54,999 bases of DNA from Bacteroidales bacterium (GTDB taxonomy: Bacteria; Bacteroidota; Bacteroidia; Bacteroidales; F082). Under the pieces are notes generated by a model that was given only the letters and a program-made list of their open reading frames with translations, was not told the origin of the DNA and did not search any database. The position numbers and the translations under genes are program-made. Positions 50,091 to 54,999 of the stretch are shown piece after piece. The stretch is taken from NCBI GenBank assembly GCA_017381865.1, contig JAFOBJ010000030.1, forward strand, positions 1 to 54,999, given 5' to 3'. How positions within the stretch are numbered: position 1 is the first letter of the stretch; every line of letters starts with the position of its first letter.

Positions 50091-52100
50091 TTAATAGTTA
50101 TTTCTAACTTTTCCTAAAATCTTTTGATTTACCTTTACAGGATATTTTTCTCTAAGTTGTTGTAACCAAAGAGTTTCCAATTCTGTTTGATAGCCTGATG
50201 TAACCAAACCTTTTGCTTCTTTGAACGACTTAGGTTCTGCTGGACGAACTTCAACGATCTTTATTATTTGTGTTGTATTATCGACAGTTGATTCGAATAC
50301 TTGTAATTCGCCTTCGTTCCATGCCATTGCATCAATGTTGACATTATCGCCTTTTTGATAGAATGAGAAACGTGCTGTTGCTTTTATATCATTGTCTTTC
50401 AAATAAGAACGAACTGAATCTATTGTGACGTCGCCGCTGAGGAAAGATGTAATTTCTTCAACATTTTCTTTGTTGTTCGACATCACCACTATGGCTCTGA
50501 CGCGGTCATTCCACATATAATTGTTCTTATTTCTTTCGTAATATTCTTTCAATCCGACTGTATCTTCAACAGCTTTGTTCCACACTTGTTCTTCCATCAA
50601 TGAGAACAGCAATATTCCATCGTGATATTCTTGCACTAAAGTCTTGAATTCTGGATATTTTTCTTCGAGGCAAGCATCTTCGTAAGCGAATACTTTTTCC
50701 TTCAAGAATGCGTCATAAAGGTCATAAGCGTATGCTGAAGATGATAAGAATCCTTGTCTTCTTTGATGACCGACGATATAATCAACGAATTCTTCCAATT
50801 TGCATGATTCTTTGCCAATTGTAAATATAACTTTCTTAGAATCAATTTCTTCTGGCTGATACATTCCCATTGCCAATGTGCTGTCGATAGAAACAATAAA
50901 CTCATCTTTAACTTTAGTATTTTCCTTGAAGTTATTATCCTTCATGATGCGTTTCATTGCAATATCTTCGCTTATCTTACCGCGCATGTCTCTTTCAACT
51001 CTTTCTTCCAATCTTGCTTTTTCTGTTTCAAAATCAGCTGGAGGTGTGTTGGCAACAAGTCTGATAATGTGATAACCGAAACTTGTTTTGACTGGTTCTG
51101 AGATTTCTCCCATTTTAAGACTTTTCACTGCTGTGATGAATTCTGGAACTATCTGATTGACTCTGAATGGACTGAGAATTCCATTATTAGTGATTGTTCC
51201 TCTATCTTCTGAATATTTTCTTACGAAATCTGACCATTGGCTTTGGTCTTTCATAAGTTCATTATAGATATTGTAAGCCTTGTTTTTCAAGATTGAATCA
51301 GCTTTGGTTGGATCGCTAGGATCTGCGACCAAGAAGATATGAGCAGCTCTTACGACGCCTAATGCTGGAGTTTTGCTGTTCACTTTGATGATATGATAGC
51401 CGAAGTCTGAACGTATTGGCATTGACACTTCGCCTATTTCTGTGGTATAAACGCCTGTCTCAAATGGATATACCATATCGAAAGCTGAGAAATAGCCCAA
51501 TTCGCCGCGATTGCCAACGTAAGCTTTTCTTACACCAGGAATCTCTTCCATATCGCGTGCTGATGGGTCGTCTGACATTTCCATTGCAACAGCTGAGAAG
51601 TCTTCTCCTTTCAATACACGTTCACGGATTGACATCGCCTTGTTGTAAGCAGCGAGTGTGTCTGCAGGCAACGCCTTTGCATCACATTTGATGAGGATAT
51701 GAGCAGCATTCATGTCGTACTGCATTCTTTCATAAGCTTCCTTCACCAATTCTTCAGTAATGTCGTCATTAGAAAAATATGGCTTTGCCAATTGGTTACG
51801 ATAGTTTTTCAACTCCTTAACGAAAGAAGGAACTGTATCCATCTGAAGATCTTCAGCTTCTGTTACTTTTAATTTAAAATCAATGTATAAATTAAGATAT
51901 TCATCAATATCTTTCTTATCGATGACGTCTGTCTTTACATTGTTTTTTTCGTATGTATCCATGAATTCCTTTGCGGAAATCTCTTTGTCACCTATAGTGA
52001 TCAATGTCTTTTTAGCGTAAGACTGAGCTGATAAAAGTGATGGCATCATCATGAAGCATAATGCGATGAGCCATGTTTTGAGTGTTTGTTTTCTTATCAT
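50091..52100 (-). CDS. PpiD/SurA-type periplasmic PPIase with two parvulin domains
   Basis: A 669-aa exported protein with a signal peptide (about 1-25, MPSLLSAQ), an N-terminal chaperone segment (ITIGDKEISAKEFMDTYEKN) and two parvulin domains at about 130-235 and 240-350. The first has AAHILIKCDAKALPADTL and FGYHIIKVNSK; the second has AAHIFLVADPSDPTKADS and FGYHIIRLVAN. A long C-terminal helical region of about 300 residues follows. It is first in the operon with the lipoprotein and the SurA-like gene. The likely role is folding of outer-membrane and secreted proteins. No consensus -7 box was seen in the 52101-52257 spacer. Confidence 0.9.
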   Translation of the reverse strand: MIRKQTLKTWLIALCFMMMPSLLSAQSYAKKTLITIGDKEISAKEFMDTYEKNNVKTDVIDKKDIDEYLNLYIDFKLKVTEAEDLQMDTVPSFVKELKNYRNQLAKPYFSNDDITEELVKEAYERMQYDMNAAHILIKCDAKALPADTLAAYNKAMSIRERVLKGEDFSAVAMEMSDDPSARDMEEIPGVRKAYVGNRGELGYFSAFDMVYPFETGVYTTEIGEVSMPIRSDFGYHIIKVNSKTPALGVVRAAHIFLVADPSDPTKADSILKNKAYNIYNELMKDQSQWSDFVRKYSEDRGTITNNGILSPFRVNQIVPEFITAVKSLKMGEISEPVKTSFGYHIIRLVANTPPADFETEKARLEERVERDMRGKISEDIAMKRIMKDNNFKENTKVKDEFIVSIDSTLAMGMYQPEEIDSKKVIFTIGKESCKLEEFVDYIVGHQRRQGFLSSSAYAYDLYDAFLKEKVFAYEDACLEEKYPEFKTLVQEYHDGILLFSLMEEQVWNKAVEDTVGLKEYYERNKNNYMWNDRVRAIVVMSNNKENVEEITSFLSGDVTIDSVRSYLKDNDIKATARFSFYQKGDNVNIDAMAWNEGELQVFESTVDNTTQIIKIVEVRPAEPKSFKEAKGLVTSGYQTELETLWLQQLREKYPVKVNQKILGKVRNNY

Positions 52101-52149
52101 ATTCTTTTCATTATTTAGAAAATAACGAGAATTTTGAAACTATATTATG

Positions 52150-52250
52150 TTGAACTAAGAACTAAGAACTAAGAACTTTAAGCTTTGAACTTTGAACCCT
52201 GAACCAAAAAAATAAAAGTTCTTAGTTCAGGGTTCAATAGCCTTAGTTCA
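52150..52250. repeat. Inverted word tracts after guaB
   Basis: GAACTAA heptamers and CTTTGAA words on the left, with TTTGAACCCTGAAC facing GTTCAGGGTTCAA on the right (13-bp arms about 52187-52232). This can form a large hairpin and may act as the guaB terminator. Confidence 0.7.
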
Positions 52251-52257
52251 AATGCTA

Positions 52258-53730
52258 TTATGCTTTTGTGCTATAGTTTGGTGATTCTGCTGTGATTGTG
52301 ATATCGTGTGGATGGCTTTCGCGCATACCTGAAGCAGTAATCTTAATGAATTGAGCCTTTTGTAAGTCGCTGATTGTTTTTGAGCCCGTGTAGCCCATAC
52401 CAGCGCGGAGACCGCCGACTAATTGATAAACGACTTCTGAGAGACTGCCTTTGTAAGGAACGCGACCTACGATGCCTTCTGGAACGAGTTTCTTGATGTC
52501 GTCTTCCATGTCTTGGAAGTAACGGTCTTTAGAACCATTTTGCATAGCTTCGAGAGAACCCATGCCGCGGTATGTCTTGAATTTTCTACCTTCGAAGATG
52601 ATTGTGTCGCCTGGAGATTCGTCAACGCCAGCGAATAATGAGCCAGCCATGATTGATGAAGCACCTGCTGCGATAGCTTTCACGATGTCGCCTGTGTAAC
52701 GGATACCGCCGTCAGCGATGACAGGAATGCCTGTGCCTTGGAGAGCTTGTGAAACGTTGTAAACTGCTGTAAGCTGTGGAACGCCGATACCAGCGATGAT
52801 ACGTGTTGTACAGATTGAACCTGGTCCGATACCTACTTTAATAGCGTCGATGCCAGTCTTAGCGAGTTCGCGAGCTGCGTCAGCTGTAGCGATGTTACCG
52901 ACAACGATGTCGATGTTTTTAAATCTGCTGCGTAATTCCTTAGCAACGTTGATAACGTTTTGTGAGTGTCCGTGAGCTGTGTCGATGTTGATAGCGTCGA
53001 CGCCTGCTGCTACCAATGCTTCTGCTCTTTCGATTGTGTTAGCTGCGATACCTACAGAAGCAGCAACGCGCAAACGACCGAGAGAGTCCTTGCTTGCATT
53101 TGGACGAGCCTTGATTTTAATGATGTCTTTATATGTGATAAGACCGATGAGGTGATTGTCTTTGTCGACAACTGGCAACTTCTCGATACGATGTTTTTGG
53201 AGAATCTCAGCTGCTGTTGCGAAGTCGGTGAATTCTGTTGTAGTAACGAGATTTTCTTTTGTCATGACTTCGTAGATAGGACGTTTCATGTCTTGAACGA
53301 AACGTAAGTCACGGTTTGTAACGATACCGACTAAAATGTTATTTGCGTCGACTACAGGAATACCGCCGATGTGGTTTTCGTTCATCATGCGAAGTGCTTC
53401 GCCTACCATAGCGTTTTCTCTGATAGTCACAGGGTCGATGATCATGCCGTTTTCAGCACGTTTAACTTTGCGAACCTCTGCAGCTTGACGTTCGATAGTC
53501 ATGTTCTTGTGAAGAACACCGATACCGCCTTCTTGTGCGATTGCAATTGCCATAGCAGCTTCTGTAACTGTATCCATACCAGCTGTTACGATAGGTATGT
53601 TAATCTTAATGTTACGAGAGAAATTGGTACTTAAATTGGTATCTCTTGGGATGATATTGCTGTATGCAGGAACTAACAAAACGTCATCGTAAGTGAGACC
53701 GCCTTCGATAAATTTTACTGAATCTGACAT
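52258..53730 (-). CDS. guaB: Inosine-5'-monophosphate dehydrogenase
   Basis: A 490-aa IMPDH, the NAD-dependent step from IMP to XMP for guanine nucleotides. The opening is [19 protein letters not shown]. Two CBS domains lie at about 95-210 ([34 protein letters not shown]). The catalytic loop [11 protein letters not shown] has Cys near 306. Next come [20 protein letters not shown] and the flap with KDRYFQ. It is a single gene with a -7 box upstream. Confidence 0.96.
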   Translation of the reverse strand: MSDSVKFIEGGLTYDDVLLVPAYSNIIPRDTNLSTNFSRNIKINIPIVTAGMDTVTEAAMAIAIAQEGGIGVLHKNMTIERQAAEVRKVKRAENGMIIDPVTIRENAMVGEALRMMNENHIGGIPVVDANNILVGIVTNRDLRFVQDMKRPIYEVMTKENLVTTTEFTDFATAAEILQKHRIEKLPVVDKDNHLIGLITYKDIIKIKARPNASKDSLGRLRVAASVGIAANTIERAEALVAAGVDAINIDTAHGHSQNVINVAKELRSRFKNIDIVVGNIATADAARELAKTGIDAIKVGIGPGSICTTRIIAGIGVPQLTAVYNVSQALQGTGIPVIADGGIRYTGDIVKAIAAGASSIMAGSLFAGVDESPGDTIIFEGRKFKTYRGMGSLEAMQNGSKDRYFQDMEDDIKKLVPEGIVGRVPYKGSLSEVVYQLVGGLRAGMGYTGSKTISDLQKAQFIKITASGMRESHPHDITITAESPNYSTKA

Positions 53731-53771
53731 AATTATTATTTTTTTGAAAATTATAAACTATATAAATTGGG

Positions 53772-53779
53772 CAAAGATA
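53772..53779 (-). promoter_or_regulatory. -7 box (TATCTTTG) for guaB
   Basis: Exact TAnnTTTG match on the minus strand, 41 bases before the guaB ATG. Confidence 0.55.
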
Positions 53780-53786
53780 AGAAAAA

Positions 53787-53858
53787 ACTTTGAACTAAGA
53801 ACTCCGAACCTTGAACTTTTTTTGACCGTTGACTTTTGACTGTTGACCATTGACCAAA
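53787..53858. repeat. Word tracts upstream of guaB
   Basis: CTTTGAACTAAGAACTCCGA words followed by GTTGACTTTTGACTGTTGAC heptamers, the reverse complement of the word inside birA and before the patatin gene. Confidence 0.8.
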
Positions 53859-53860
53859 AA

Positions 53861-53917
53861 GAAAGACGCATCAATTACACCTTGTTCATTTCATCGGTGT
53901 AATTGACACGTCTCTAC
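53861..53917. repeat. GTAGAGACG-family hairpin, copy 4
   Basis: Left arm AAGACGCATCAATTACACC (53863-53881), right arm GGTGTAATTGACACGTCTCT (53896-53915) plus AC. Nearly perfect pairing over 19 bases with a 14-base loop. Confidence 0.85.
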
Positions 53918-53949
53918 TTGGTGTCTTGGCGACTTAGTGTCTTGGAGTC

Positions 53950-54537
53950 TTATAATCTCACCGACAAAGAAAGTCCCGTGTTATCAAATGTATAACCGAA
54001 TTTTGTATTGACGATAGATGATGTTCTTCCGTAAAACAAACCAAGTGACACTCTTTCACTTATATCAAAATCAACTTCAAACATTCCACCAAGACAGGCC
54101 GCCAGATACATATTCGTATAAGGAACATAATTACCAGCATAGCTATAGCTGTATTTTGTCTGCGCATGATTTACTAAACCTCCCGTAAGCGAAAGTTTAA
54201 GATTCATAAAATCGAAGCATTTGACTTTTCCTCTCACGCCTATTTGCAAAGCATTGCTATAATACATCGGATCTACAAAAGGATCAATATCTTGATAACC
54301 ATTATATGTCGTAAATGCTGCTACAACATCCAAGTTGTTTATCAAACCATAAGCATACCTCATATCGAAGCTCATTCCTTTTACAAGATTTTCCACTGAA
54401 GGAAATGAAGTAGCATCACTGATAGAAAGTCCAGTCTTGACTTCCAAATAATGTGCGCCTTTGTTAGTTTTTTCAGACTGCGCCATAGCTAATGCAGGCA
54501 CTACCGCCAACACCAACAACAATAAATATCTTTTCAT
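53950..54537 (-). CDS. Outer-membrane beta-barrel protein
   Basis: A 195-aa exported protein. MKRYLLLLVLAVVPALAMAQ is a signal peptide and fixes the start at 54537; the frame extends 9 codons further upstream. The mature part alternates polar and hydrophobic residues in strand-like segments (HYLEVKTGLSISDAT; DMRYAYGLINNLDVVAAFTT; RVSLGLFYGRTSSIV) and ends FDNTGLSLSVRL, a typical C-terminal barrel strand. It is probably an 8-strand OmpA/OmpW-like barrel of unknown function. A TTGGTGTCTTGGCGACTTAG tract sits just downstream of its stop. Confidence 0.75.
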   Translation of the reverse strand: MKRYLLLLVLAVVPALAMAQSEKTNKGAHYLEVKTGLSISDATSFPSVENLVKGMSFDMRYAYGLINNLDVVAAFTTYNGYQDIDPFVDPMYYSNALQIGVRGKVKCFDFMNLKLSLTGGLVNHAQTKYSYSYAGNYVPYTNMYLAACLGGMFEVDFDISERVSLGLFYGRTSSIVNTKFGYTFDNTGLSLSVRL

Positions 54538-54602
54538 GATTTTAATGTTTAATGAATTTAACAAATAATTATCATGCTGATAACGGAAGATATTGTATTG
54601 TA

Positions 54603-54645
54603 TTGTATTTTTTTACTATTGACTATTGACCATCGACCGTTGCAT
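54603..54645. repeat. Word tract between the barrel gene and the BRO-like gene
   Basis: TTGACTATTGACCATCGACC, heptamers of the GTTGACC/ATTGACT family already seen at 53821 and in birA, preceded by TTGTATTGTATTG pentamers (54592-54608). Confidence 0.7.
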
Positions 54646-54649
54646 ATTC

Positions 54650-54999
54650 TTAATCTTCTCTATCACCAATATGAATAATCGTATCCTTAGCATTTAACGG
54701 ACTAATTATGGCTTTTCCTGTTTTTTCCTCAAGTTCAACTCTAGCATTTTTTGCAACAGTTCCTCCATCTATTGCATTTCTGACATGATCACCAAAGTTA
54801 ATAGGATTATTTGATTCAGATATTTCTTTAGTTGAGAGTTCTGCAAGCATATTCAAAACAAGCTCTTTATTTGTCATATTATCTCTTAGGTTTTCTTTTT
54901 TCAAACCTTTAAATTGCTTGTACTCTTTTGCTGTTTTTCCAGCCCATGTTTTATAAATCACATCTGTCAAAGTCGCAAACTGAACACCCTCTTTTAATC
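54650..54999 (-). CDS. BRO/antirepressor-like (DinD-type) protein, C-terminal part cut by window edge
   Basis: A minus-strand frame open through the right edge (codons run on from 54999). The internal TTG at 54970 is not a credible start, because the frame continues LKEGVQFATLTDVIYK above it. The visible 116 residues carry WAGKTAKEYKQFKGLKKENL, RDNMTNKELVLNMLAE and EEKTGKAIISPLNAKD. From memory this pattern belongs to the C-terminal half of phage BRO/antirepressor or DNA-damage-inducible D-like proteins in Bacteroides. The N-terminal Bro-N/KilA-type domain would be outside the window. It may mark another mobile-element remnant or a damage-response gene. Confidence 0.55.
   Translation of the reverse strand, partial: LKEGVQFATLTDVIYKTWAGKTAKEYKQFKGLKKENLRDNMTNKELVLNMLAELSTKEISESNNPINFGDHVRNAIDGGTVAKNARVELEEKTGKAIISPLNAKDTIIHIGDRED

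Overview
The window looks like a chromosomal segment of an uncultured Bacteroidota, most likely Bacteroidales. Reasons: AT-rich DNA; promoters of the Bacteroidetes -7 type (TAnnTTTG) in front of many genes; four cell-surface proteins ending in type IX secretion (T9SS) type A sorting domains; a Bat aerotolerance operon; a Fibrobacter-type major paralogous domain lipoprotein; and gene neighbourhoods typical of this phylum (alaS / M23 / MerR, ddl / PASTA / rluD, rsfS / ftsH / LUD). No rRNA, tRNA, CRISPR array or intact IS element was found.

Layout. 1-2.9 kb: end of a bat operon (batC fragment, batD, batE) closed by a terminator. 3.0-6.0 kb: a large monocistronic T9SS beta-propeller protein. 6.1-7.7 kb: a 42-aa lipoprotein, ung and rdgB. 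7.7-8.2 kb: a repeat-rich spacer. 8.2-12.2 kb: alaS, divergent from an M23 peptidase/MerR pair. 12.5-16.4 kb: an AAA/DUF4143 ATPase, a Fib_succ_major lipoprotein, a second repeat-rich spacer and rfaD. 16.5-20.5 kb: minus-strand cluster PASTA - T9SS protein - RluA-family synthase. 20.6-22.8 kb: ddl and an AI-2E family permease. 22.8-25.9 kb: rsfS-ftsH-LUD operon. 26.1-28.9 kb: birA, pyrE, NUDIX, coaD. 29.0-39.4 kb: a thioredoxin-fold protein without cysteines, secA, a patatin/BamA-like protein, pyrH, a GT39-like membrane protein and frr. 39.5-40.3 kb: a small internal fragment of a phage tail module. 40.4-46.5 kb: two tandem T9SS subtilases, the second with an in-frame TAG after its signal peptide. 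46.6-52.1 kb: a 68-bp tandem repeat, a MoxR ATPase and three periplasmic PPIase-type chaperones. 52.3-55.0 kb: guaB, an outer-membrane barrel protein and the 3' end of a BRO/antirepressor-like gene.

The genes form a consistent picture of envelope biogenesis and export (SecA, FtsH, SurA-like chaperones, T9SS cargo, patatin-BamA, heptose synthesis, Ddl, PASTA) alongside nucleotide and cofactor housekeeping (pyrE, pyrH, guaB, coaD, birA, ung, rdgB).

The most unusual signal is not a gene. Spacers are filled with short word-like tandem tracts of period 7-8 nt, in about ten recurring families. Some tracts lie in both orientations and form hairpins. Several run in frame through genes (rfaD, birA, subtilase 1; probably the ftsH tail and subtilase 2), and they border both ends of the captured phage fragment. 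With a family of GTAGAGACG hairpins and a 68-bp tandem repeat, they suggest an active repeat-generating process. No tool was run; family names rest on recognised motifs.
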